DNA of 8,873 nt from an uncultured Ruminococcus sp. GTDB taxonomy: Bacteria > Bacillota > Clostridia > Oscillospirales > Ruminococcaceae. The DNA is taken from positions 1 to 8,873 of the forward strand of contig CAMWHN010000078.1 of the NCBI GenBank assembly GCA_947174085.1, written 5' to 3'. Each line of letters starts with the position of its first letter. Position 1 is the stretch's first letter. A program made the position numbers and the translations under genes. Under the pieces are notes generated by a model. That model was not told the origin of the DNA and did not search any database. It worked only from the letters and a program-made list of their open reading frames with translations. Below are positions 1 to 6,059 of the stretch, in pieces.

Positions 1-90
1 CATATTTATTAAAAAAAAAAAAAGAGTTTTTTGAAAATTTTTTTAAATTTGGAAAAAAAAAGCAAAAAATTCATAAAAAATTTTCAATTT
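1..90. other. A-tract-rich, probably curved DNA
   Basis: This gene-free stretch is almost entirely A and T. It holds a run of 13 A (11-23) and further A- or T-tracts at 27-32, 34-44, 45-50, 53-61, 64-69 and 75-84. The tract centres lie roughly 9 to 13 bp apart, close to one helical turn, which is the arrangement that bends DNA. It sits directly upstream of the candidate promoter of the CAP-dockerin gene. It could act as an upstream activating (UP-like) or protein-binding region, but that role is inference. No reading frame of note and no GC-containing terminator stem were seen here. Confidence 0.5.
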
Positions 91-125
91 AGACATTAAA
101 TCACATATCTTTTTAAATAAACTTG

Positions 126-145
126 TGCTAGAATAGTGCTATAGA
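126..145 (+). promoter_or_regulatory. Candidate extended -10 promoter (two overlapping copies) for the CAP-dockerin gene
   Basis: TGC-TAGAAT (126-134) matches the extended -10 pattern TGn-TAnnnT. Eleven bases further on, TGC-TATAGA (137-145) repeats most of it. No good -35 hexamer lies 16 to 18 bp upstream of either copy, so recognition would depend on the TGn element and perhaps the A-tracts upstream. Transcription from here would give a leader of about 90 to 110 nt before the ATG at 244. Either copy could be the active one. Confidence 0.45.
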
Positions 146-243
146 GAACAGGAACATAGTAAGTCACTAGGTTTAACCAATTTTTGTAAGACTGAATATT
201 ACAAAGCTCGAATGCTTTTCCATACAAGAAAGGGTGGATTCTT

Positions 244-1065
244 ATGACAAAGAAAAATCGATTGGCTGCTATTTTATTAGCATGCTGTGCAACAATTTGC
301 AGTTTAGGAGCTACTGTACAAGCAGGTGCAGTAAATTTAAGTGATGAAGCTACAATGACAGATGAAGAAAAAGAAATAAAAAAATTGTGTGATACTGTTA
401 TCAATTGCACTAATGCTGAACGTGCAAAAGAGGGTTTGCCTGAATTGGCAACACTCCCAGTGCTTAATGAGTTGGCTTGTGTAAGAGCAGAGGAAATCTC
501 ACGAACCCCAACAGAGACGTATTTTTCTCACACTCGTCCAGATGGTTCTTCGTGTTTTTCGCTTCTTAAGTCGAATATGGAATTTAAGTATGCGAAAGTT
601 GGTGAAAATATAGCTGGTGGAAATGATGACCCCGCTTCAACTGTCGAGCAGTGGATGAACTCTCCAGCACACAGAGAAAACATCATGAAGGACGCCTATA
701 CGCATATTGGCATTGGCTATTATCATGACCCAAATACAGAGTATGAATATTACTGGACGATGTATTTGGTTGGTTTTTATAGTGGCACGGAGCCTAGAGT
801 ATTTCCAGAACAATATATTCCAGGTCGTTCATTGGGTGATGTAGATGGTTCATGTGCAGTTAATTCAAACGATGCAAAGCAAATTTTGCATTATGCGGCA
901 AGCCGTGCAGCAGGGGTTGAGATAAAAGTTGTTTCTGGTTTTGAAGATGCCGCTGACGTAAATAGTGATGGTATTATTGATGCAAGAGATGCTTCTATTA
1001 TTCTTGCTTATTCTGCGGCAGCTGGCGCAAATGGCAAAGCAAATTTGGAAGATTTCATTTGGTAA
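244..1065 (+). CDS. Secreted CAP (SCP/PR-1) domain protein with C-terminal dockerin
   Basis: A 273-residue exported protein. Residues 1-27 form a signal peptide: basic KKNR, a hydrophobic core, then V-Q-A with likely cleavage after Ala27 or Ala29. Residues about 45-180 are a CAP/SCP domain with the family's conserved residues: His96 in SHTRPDG, Glu121 in GENIAGG, and His143 in SPAHREN, followed by IGIGYY. Residues about 197-265 are a type I-like dockerin with two calcium loops. The first uses D199, D201, S203, N207 and D210; the second uses D238, N240, D242, D246 and D249. The dockerin should attach the protein to a cohesin on an extracellular scaffold or the cell surface. The job of bacterial CAP domains is mostly unknown. 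The mature chain has five cysteines (49, 55, 79, 104, 204), so one must be unpaired or intermolecular. The start is supported by AAAGGGTGG ending 6 nt before the ATG. It is a single-gene unit with its own terminator. Domain calls are firm; function is not. Confidence 0.93.
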   Translation: MTKKNRLAAILLACCATICSLGATVQAGAVNLSDEATMTDEEKEIKKLCDTVINCTNAERAKEGLPELATLPVLNELACVRAEEISRTPTETYFSHTRPDGSSCFSLLKSNMEFKYAKVGENIAGGNDDPASTVEQWMNSPAHRENIMKDAYTHIGIGYYHDPNTEYEYYWTMYLVGFYSGTEPRVFPEQYIPGRSLGDVDGSCAVNSNDAKQILHYAASRAAGVEIKVVSGFEDAADVNSDGIIDARDASIILAYSAAAGANGKANLEDFIW

Positions 1066-1081
1066 TTTTATTCGTAAACAG

Positions 1082-1113
1082 ATTCCCTCATCTTGATAGA
1101 TGGGGGAATTTTT
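1082..1113 (+). terminator. Intrinsic terminator of the CAP-dockerin gene
   Basis: A 12-bp stem pairs 1082-1093 (ATTCCCTCATCT) with 1098-1109 (AGATGGGGGAAT), with a single G-U pair. The TGAT loop occupies 1094-1097, and a short T-run continues to 1113. It begins 17 nt after the TAA stop and ends only 2 nt before the -35 box of the next promoter, so the two transcription units are tightly packed. Confidence 0.9.
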
Positions 1114-1115
1114 AA

Positions 1116-1144
1116 TTGACAAATTTTTTAAAATATGCTATACT
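1116..1144 (+). promoter_or_regulatory. Sigma-A-type promoter of the malic enzyme operon
   Basis: A perfect -35 TTGACA (1116-1121), a 17-bp spacer and -10 TATACT (1139-1144) preceded by TGC make an extended -10. Transcription should begin near 1151, giving a leader of about 35 nt before the ATG at 1187. This is a strong housekeeping promoter by sequence. No operator palindrome was noticed in or beside it. Confidence 0.92.
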
Positions 1145-1186
1145 GGGAATATCAGAATTATTTTTTTAGAAAGGATTTGAAATAGC

Positions 1187-2380
1187 ATGGATATTATGCA
1201 GGAATCATTGAAGAAACACGAAGAATGGAGTGGAAAAATTGAAATTATTTCCCGTACAGAAATTAAGGACAGGGAATCACTCTCATTGGCGTATACACCG
1301 GGGGTTGCGCAACCATGTCTGGAAATTGAAAAAAATCCGGATTTGTCTTATGTATTAACTAGAAGACATAATCTTGTTGCAGTTATTACAGATGGTACTG
1401 CTGTACTTGGTTTGGGCGATATTGGAGCTTTGGCGGCAATGCCTGTTATGGAGGGCAAATGCGCTTTGTTTAAAGAATTTGCTGATGTGGACGCATTTCC
1501 AATTTGTGTAAATTCTAAAAACACGGATGAAATTGTAAATACAATTGCAAATATTGCTTATAGTTTCGGAGGGATTAATTTAGAAGATATTGCCGCACCA
1601 CGTTGTTTTGAAATTGAAGCAAAACTAAAAGAAAAACTAGATATTCCAGTATTTCATGATGACCAGCACGGAACAGCGATTGTTGTTGCGGCGGCATTAC
1701 TGAACGCCTGCAAAGTAGCTGGAAAAAAACTAGAAGAATTAGAAATAGTGATTAATGGCGCAGGTTCAGCCGGCATTGCAATTGCAAAGCATTTATTATC
1801 ATTGGGTGTTGGGAATATTATGATGGTAGATATTAACGGCATTTTGTCAAGTGATGAAAATTACGAAAATCCGGCACATCATGAAATTGCTAATCTCACA
1901 AATAAAGCAAACAAACACGGCAAACTTGCAGAAGCTGTACAGGGCGCAGATGTATTTATTGGTGTGTCTAAGCCAAAATTATTGACAAAAGAAATGATTC
2001 AAAGCATGAATGAAAAACCGATTGTATTTGCAATGGCGAATCCTGTTCCGGAAATTATGCCCGATGAAGCGAAACAGGCAGGGGCTTATATTGTCGGCAC
2101 AGGCAGAAGTGATTTTCCAAATCAGATTAATAATGTTGTGGCATTTCCGGGTGTATTCAAAGGTGCGCTAGCAGTTCGTGCAAAAGATATTAATCAGGAA
2201 ATGAAACTTGCTGCTACTAAAGCGATTGCAAGCTGTGTATCTGATGAAAAACTTTGTGCAGAATTTATTTTGCCAAATGCATTTGATAGAACTATTGCCA
2301 AAGCGGTTGCTAAGGCTGTTGCACAAGCGGCAATTGATTCTGGTGTGGCAAGAATTTCTGAAAATCCGTTTGTGTCATGA
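1187..2380 (+). CDS. NAD(P)-dependent malic enzyme (short bacterial form)
   Basis: A 397-residue cytoplasmic enzyme that oxidatively decarboxylates L-malate to pyruvate and CO2 and makes NADH or NADPH. The length fits the compact bacterial class without the phosphotransacetylase-like extension. Visible motifs are SLAYTPGVAQP (33-43) with the probable catalytic Tyr36, and GLGDIGALAAMPVMEGK (75-91) with catalytic Lys91. Metal ligands are likely Glu133 and Asp134 in LEDIAAPRCFEIE and the aspartates of FHDDQHGT (156-163). The Rossmann loop is GAGSAG (191-196). MANPVPEI (283-290) and GRSDFPNQINN (306-316) complete the active site. Cofactor preference cannot be read safely; Asp215 after the second strand of the fold is not decisive. 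AGAAAGGA ends 11 nt before the chosen ATG; the alternative ATG at 1196 is too far from it. The gene is first in a probable operon, and its stop codon overlaps the next ribosome site. Anaerobes use such enzymes for C4/C3 balance or NADPH supply; which applies here is unknown. Confidence 0.96.
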   Translation: MDIMQESLKKHEEWSGKIEIISRTEIKDRESLSLAYTPGVAQPCLEIEKNPDLSYVLTRRHNLVAVITDGTAVLGLGDIGALAAMPVMEGKCALFKEFADVDAFPICVNSKNTDEIVNTIANIAYSFGGINLEDIAAPRCFEIEAKLKEKLDIPVFHDDQHGTAIVVAAALLNACKVAGKKLEELEIVINGAGSAGIAIAKHLLSLGVGNIMMVDINGILSSDENYENPAHHEIANLTNKANKHGKLAEAVQGADVFIGVSKPKLLTKEMIQSMNEKPIVFAMANPVPEIMPDEAKQAGAYIVGTGRSDFPNQINNVVAFPGVFKGALAVRAKDINQEMKLAATKAIASCVSDEKLCAEFILPNAFDRTIAKAVAKAVAQAAIDSGVARISENPFVS

Positions 2381-2383
2381 GGA
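2379..2383 (+). promoter_or_regulatory. Ribosome-binding site overlapping the malic enzyme stop codon
   Basis: GAGGA begins inside the TGA stop of the malic enzyme and ends 8 nt before ATG 2392, good spacing for initiation there. It is too close to, and on the wrong side of, the ATG at 2377. It therefore decides the start of the DUF218 gene and suggests that ribosomes finishing malic enzyme re-initiate here. Confidence 0.65.
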
Positions 2384-2391
2384 ATAAAAAT

Positions 2392-3171
2392 ATGTTTGTA
2401 ATTTCGCAATTCTGGATACGACTATTAGGGGCAGGCTTGTCCCTAATAGCACTTGCATTTTTTTTGAATCCTATTTTGCTAGGCATTCGCCATGCAGGTT
2501 GTTATGTTGGAACGATTATTTGTATACTAGGAATTATATTTTTTGCATTAAATTCTGTTGTTGCAAAATTATTACAGAATATTTGGGAAAATGGCTTTGG
2601 ACATGTTGTCTTGTGTGTTTTTTTAGGTATATTAGGCTTTAGTGCTGTATTAGCAATAATATTTAGTATTTTGATGATACGGGCTGAATTTCATAAGCCG
2701 AAAGAACCAACGACAGTAGTTATTTTAGGCTGTAAAGTTCGCAATGATGGTGAACCTACATTAATGCTGAAAAAACGTTTGGAAGCAGGAATTGCTTATT
2801 TAGAACAATATCCAGAAGTTTCTGTGATAGTTTGTGGCGGACAAGGCACTGACGAGTGTATCACAGAAGCTGAATGTATGTATAATTATTTAATAAAAAA
2901 TAATATTGCACCAGAAAGAATTTATCAAGAGAATATTTCTAGTTCTACACAAGAAAATCTCGAAAATGCGAAACAAATTTTAGAACAACAAGAATTAGAA
3001 AATAATATTATTATTGTAACAGACGGTTATCATCAATATAGAGCGTCCAAAATTGCAAATAGTTTAGATTTAAAAGCTAATGCAATTTCTGCTAAAACAT
3101 CATGGTATTTAGTGCCGTCTTATTGGGTGCGTGAATGGTTAGGAATCTGTTATCAATTTGTGTTCGGATAA
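2392..3171 (+). CDS. YdcF/SanA-like DUF218 membrane protein
   Basis: A probable membrane protein of 259 residues. Three hydrophobic segments (about 10-26, 36-53 and 71-95) are followed by a DUF218 domain (about 107-255). Domain hallmarks are VVILGCKV near its start, the GGQG turn (149-152), an acidic stretch with EAECM, a TQEN motif (186-189), and VTDGYHQYRA (209-218) with the conserved His and Arg. Members include E. coli YdcF, SanA and ElyC, linked to envelope integrity or cell-wall precursor metabolism; the biochemical reaction is unsettled. The frame is also open from an ATG at 2377, which overlaps the malic enzyme stop as ATGA. That ATG has no Shine-Dalgarno, whereas GAGGA (2379-2383) lies 8 nt before ATG 2392, so I prefer 2392. 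Use of 2377 would add MRNKN. Translation is probably coupled to malic enzyme. The 3' end is covered by an inverted repeat. Confidence 0.88.
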   Translation: MFVISQFWIRLLGAGLSLIALAFFLNPILLGIRHAGCYVGTIICILGIIFFALNSVVAKLLQNIWENGFGHVVLCVFLGILGFSAVLAIIFSILMIRAEFHKPKEPTTVVILGCKVRNDGEPTLMLKKRLEAGIAYLEQYPEVSVIVCGGQGTDECITEAECMYNYLIKNNIAPERIYQENISSSTQENLENAKQILEQQELENNIIIVTDGYHQYRASKIANSLDLKANAISAKTSWYLVPSYWVREWLGICYQFVFG

Positions 3172-3188
3172 TAATTTATATCCGAACA
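3161..3188 (+). other. Perfect 10-bp inverted repeat over the end of the DUF218 gene
   Basis: TGTTCGGATA (3161-3170) is exactly complementary to TATCCGAACA (3179-3188) around an 8-nt A/T loop. The left arm holds the last codons and most of the TAA stop (3169-3171). No T-run follows (the next bases are TGTAATTATC), so it is not a standard intrinsic terminator. It could protect or direct processing of the mRNA 3' end, weakly attenuate entry into the phosphoesterase gene, or bind a protein as DNA. These roles are inference. Confidence 0.6.
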
Positions 3189-3202
3189 TGTAATTATCAG
3201 TT

Positions 3203-3212
3203 AGCATATGCT
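3203..3212. other. 10-bp palindrome upstream of the phosphoesterase gene
   Basis: AGCATATGCT is a perfect palindrome placed 4 nt before the Shine-Dalgarno AAGGAG (3217-3222). It could be a small operator half, but it does not extend beyond 10 bp and no promoter hexamers flank it convincingly. Chance is a fair explanation. Confidence 0.3.
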
Positions 3213-3233
3213 TATTAAGGAGTGATGATTATT

Positions 3234-3836
3234 ATGAAATTATTATTACTTGCCGATGAAGAAAGTAAATATCTTTGGGATTTTTATGAACCTGAAAAAT
3301 TAGCTGATTTAGATTTGATTATTTCCTGTGGCGATTTACAGCCGGAATATTTAGAATTTTTAGCTACATTTGCGCATTGTCCTGTATTTTATGTTCACGG
3401 CAATCATGATATGAAATATTTAAAAAAATCTCCGGAGGGCTGTATTTGCATTGATGATGCAGTGATTAGTTACCAAGGTGTTAGAATTTTAGGCTTAGGC
3501 GGTTGTATGCAGTATAATCAAGATATAAAACTGCCGTTCCAATGTACTGAAAAACAAATGCAAAAGCGTATTAAAAAATTAAAGTTTCATTTATGGAAAA
3601 ATCATGGTTTTGATATTTTAGTAACACATGCACCTGCAAAAAATATAAATGATTTGCCTGATATGCCACATAATGGATTTGCTTGTTTTCGTGAATTGTT
3701 AGATAATTATCAGCCAAAATTATTCTGTCATGGGCATGTGCATTTAAATTATGGTAATTTACCAAGACAAGATAATTATCATGAAACTATAATTATTAAT
3801 GCTTATGAAAAATATTATTATAATTTTGGTGTATGA
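3234..3836 (+). CDS. Calcineurin-like metallophosphoesterase family protein
   Basis: A 200-residue soluble protein with the metallophosphoesterase fold. Visible motifs are CGD (32-34), HGNHD (55-59), VTHAP (130-134) and HGHVH (166-170). These supply most ligands of the two-metal centre and the phosphate-binding His58. The first motif, normally D-x-H, reads ADEES (7-11), so Asp8 is present but the usual His is Glu10. As I recall, the same substitution occurs in related clostridial proteins, so it may mark a subfamily. The substrate is unknown; the fold includes nucleotide and protein phosphatases and nucleases. The start was chosen at ATG 3234, where the frame reads MKLLLLADEE. AAGGAG (3217-3222) lies 11 nt upstream, while the in-frame GTG 3222 and ATG 3225 overlap or touch that site. 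The gene follows the DUF218 gene by 62 nt and may share its transcript, although the inverted repeat at 3161-3188 lies between them. It ends TGA followed at once by TAA. Confidence 0.88.
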   Translation: MKLLLLADEESKYLWDFYEPEKLADLDLIISCGDLQPEYLEFLATFAHCPVFYVHGNHDMKYLKKSPEGCICIDDAVISYQGVRILGLGGCMQYNQDIKLPFQCTEKQMQKRIKKLKFHLWKNHGFDILVTHAPAKNINDLPDMPHNGFACFRELLDNYQPKLFCHGHVHLNYGNLPRQDNYHETIIINAYEKYYYNFGV

Positions 3837-3928
3837 TAAATAAAAGTGAAATATTTTTTTTGTATAAAAATTTATTTCAGGAATTAAAAAAATCATGAAC
3901 GTGCGGATTAAAGTTAATAAAAATATTC

Positions 3929-3957
3929 TTGACAAACAAATTAAGATATGATACAAT
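3929..3957 (+). promoter_or_regulatory. Sigma-A-type promoter of uvrBA
   Basis: A perfect -35 TTGACA (3929-3934), a 17-bp spacer and -10 TACAAT (3952-3957) preceded by TGA give an extended -10. Transcription should start near 3962-3965. The architecture is the same as the malic enzyme promoter. I looked for a LexA-type box (GAAC-N4-GTTC) from 3837 to 4079 and found none with two good arms. Confidence 0.92.
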
Positions 3958-3963
3958 ATTAAT

Positions 3964-4079
3964 GCGAGTAGCAACTGTTCGGGTGAAAGGTCATAAAGAT
4001 ATTCAAAATACAGGATATATTAAAAATATTCTAAAAAATGGGGGATTTATTTAATTATATTATTTAAGGGGGATTTTTT
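3964..4079 (+). promoter_or_regulatory. uvrB 5' leader with duplicated GGGGGATTT
   Basis: About 115 nt separate the predicted transcription start from the uvrB ATG. GGGGGATTT occurs twice, at 4040-4048 and 4068-4076. The second copy, as AAGGGGGA, is the uvrB Shine-Dalgarno, 6 nt before ATG. The first is a decoy or standby-like copy with no start codon at proper distance. No terminator-type stem or riboswitch class that I recognise is present. A 30-codon frame (3962-4054) runs through the leader but has no ribosome site. Confidence 0.5.
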
Positions 4080-6038
4080 ATGGATTTCAAATTGCATGCT
4101 TTATATCAGCCATCTGGCGACCAGCCAAAAGCAATACAAGAGCTGACGGAAGGCTTTAAAAATGGAAAAAATATACAGACTTTGTTAGGTGTGACAGGTT
4201 CAGGCAAGACATTTACAATGGCAAATGTAATTGCAAATTTAAATAAACCTACACTAGTATTAGCACATAATAAAATTTTAGCAGCGCAGCTTTGTTCAGA
4301 ATTAAAGGCTTTTTTTCCAGAAAATGCGGTTGAATATTTTGTTAGTTATTATGATTATTATCAGCCGGAAGCCTATATTCCCAGTACAGACAGCTATATT
4401 GAAAAAGATTCTGCCATTAATGAAGAAATTGATAAATTAAGGCATTCTGCAACAACAGCACTAGCAGAACGAAAAGACGTGATTATTGTTTCAAGTGTGT
4501 CTTGTATTTATACTTTGGGAAGTCCGGAAGAATATAGAAGCATGACAGTTTCAATTCGGGTAGGCATAGAAAAATCTATACAGAATTTGGCACAGGAGCT
4601 TGTGAAAATTCAGTATGAACGCAATGATATTAATTTTACAAGAAATAAATTCCGTGTGCGTGGTGATGTGATGGAAATTTTTCCTGCCAATGCCACAGAT
4701 ACAGCAATTAGAGTTGAATTTTTCGGTGATGAAATTGATAGAATTTGTGAAATTGATGTATTAACTGGAAAAATAAAAGCAATCTTGCAACATATCGCAA
4801 TTTTTCCGGCATCACATTATGTGATTGCACCTGAAAAAGTTCAGAAAGCAGTACAGGAAATCCAAAAAGAATTACAAAAACGTGTTGCTTATTTTACAGA
4901 ACATCATCAATTAATTGAAGCACAGCGCATAGCACAGAGAACAAATTATGATATGGAAATGTTACAAGAAATTGGATTCTGTAACGGCATTGAGAATTAT
5001 TCCAGAATTTTGTCAGGACGTGAAGCCGGAAGCACACCGTTTACGTTACTCGACCATTTTCCGGAAGATTTTTTATTAATTATAGACGAAAGTCATGTAA
5101 CAATTCCGCAGGTTCGTGCCATGAGTGCCGGCGATAAAGCAAGAAAACAAACACTTGTAGATTATGGTTTTAGATTGCCAAGTGCATTTGATAACAGACC
5201 ATTAGTATTTTCTGAATTTGAAAGTCATATTAAACAAGCAATTTTTGTGAGTGCGACACCTAGCGAATATGAACGACAACATGCAAATCAGATTGTAGAA
5301 CAAGTTATCCGTCCGACTGGATTAGTAGACCCTGAAATTAGTGTACGTCCGATTGCAGGGCAAATAGATGATTTATTATCTGAAATTAATACTAGAATAG
5401 ATAAAAAAGAACGTGTGCTTGTGACAACGCTTACAAAAGCAATGGCTGAAAATCTGACAGATTATTTAAAACAAATGGGCATACAGGTAAGATATTTACA
5501 TCATGATATTGATACAATAAAGCGTATGGAAATTATTCGGGATTTGCGATTAGGTAAATTTGATGTGCTTGTTGGGATTAATTTACTTCGTGAAGGGTTA
5601 GACATTCCAGAAGTTTCTCTTGTAGCAATTCTTGATGCGGACAAAGAGGGATTTCTAAGAAGTGAAACATCTTTGATTCAAACAATTGGACGTGCGGCAA
5701 GAAATGCTAACGGCAAAGTAATTATGTATGCAGATATCGTAACAGGCTCTATGGAGCGTGCAATTTTCGAAACAGAACGCAGAAGAAATTTACAGATTAA
5801 TTATAATCAACAACATGGCATTGTTCCTAAGACGATTATAAAAGACGTTCATGAAGTAATTGAAATTTCCAGCAAGGAAACTGTACAAGATAATACAGAT
5901 TATAAAAAGCTTTCTAAACAGAAACGTGAAGAATTAATAAAATCTCTTACAAAGCAGATGAAAGAATCTGCCAAAATGCTTGAATTTGAGCATGCTATGT
6001 TTTTGCGTGATGAGATTGCAAAGCTAAAAGAAATATAA
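4080..6038 (+). CDS. uvrB: Excinuclease ABC subunit UvrB
   Basis: A full-length 652-residue UvrB, the damage-verification helicase of nucleotide excision repair. UvrA2 loads it at lesions, it opens the strands with its beta-hairpin, and it recruits UvrC for the two incisions. Landmarks are Walker A GVTGSGKT (37-44), the beta-hairpin region YYDYYQPEAYIP (90-101), and the Walker B-type box DESH (336-339). The helicase C-terminal half includes GINLLREGLDIPE (499-511) and motif VI QTIGRAARN (534-542). A UVR motif for UvrC contact occupies about 611-650 (with EHAMFLRDEIAKLK). No key residue is missing. The start is set by AAGGGGGA 6 nt upstream and by the usual N-terminus ending in PSGDQP. uvrA follows after 21 nt, so the two are almost certainly co-transcribed from the promoter at 3929-3957. 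Confidence 0.98.
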   Translation: MDFKLHALYQPSGDQPKAIQELTEGFKNGKNIQTLLGVTGSGKTFTMANVIANLNKPTLVLAHNKILAAQLCSELKAFFPENAVEYFVSYYDYYQPEAYIPSTDSYIEKDSAINEEIDKLRHSATTALAERKDVIIVSSVSCIYTLGSPEEYRSMTVSIRVGIEKSIQNLAQELVKIQYERNDINFTRNKFRVRGDVMEIFPANATDTAIRVEFFGDEIDRICEIDVLTGKIKAILQHIAIFPASHYVIAPEKVQKAVQEIQKELQKRVAYFTEHHQLIEAQRIAQRTNYDMEMLQEIGFCNGIENYSRILSGREAGSTPFTLLDHFPEDFLLIIDESHVTIPQVRAMSAGDKARKQTLVDYGFRLPSAFDNRPLVFSEFESHIKQAIFVSATPSEYERQHANQIVEQVIRPTGLVDPEISVRPIAGQIDDLLSEINTRIDKKERVLVTTLTKAMAENLTDYLKQMGIQVRYLHHDIDTIKRMEIIRDLRLGKFDVLVGINLLREGLDIPEVSLVAILDADKEGFLRSETSLIQTIGRAARNANGKVIMYADIVTGSMERAIFETERRRNLQINYNQQHGIVPKTIIKDVHEVIEISSKETVQDNTDYKKLSKQKREELIKSLTKQMKESAKMLEFEHAMFLRDEIAKLKEI

Positions 6039-6059
6039 TTTTTTTGGGGTGTTATATTT

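Noticed and set aside
277..300. Lipoprotein signal (LLAC) in the CAP-dockerin protein
   Set aside because: The hydrophobic stretch before Cys14 is short and Leu at -2 is poor for a lipobox; a signal peptidase I site after V-Q-A at residue 27 fits better.
96..410. 104-codon minus-strand frame spanning the first intergenic region and the start of the CAP-dockerin gene
   Set aside because: Two thirds of its span lies over the promoter and leader of a well-supported gene on the other strand and the rest over that gene's 5' end; its translation resembles no family I know.
3222..3233. GTG 3222 or ATG 3225 as start of the phosphoesterase gene
   Set aside because: Both overlap or touch the Shine-Dalgarno AAGGAG at 3217-3222; ATG 3234 has usable spacing and begins the typical first strand of the fold.
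3847..3879. TGAAATA/TATTTCA hairpin after the phosphoesterase gene
   Set aside because: The stem is only 7 bp and wholly A/T-rich apart from one G-C pair. It has mismatches inside and no T-run after it. It may help end the transcript but is too weak to call a terminator.
3897..3908. Possible LexA box GAAC-GTGC-GGAT upstream of uvrB
   Set aside because: Only the left arm matches; the right arm GGAT differs from GTTC at two of four bases, and the site lies upstream of the -35 box. The GTTC at 3977-3980 likewise has no GAAC partner.
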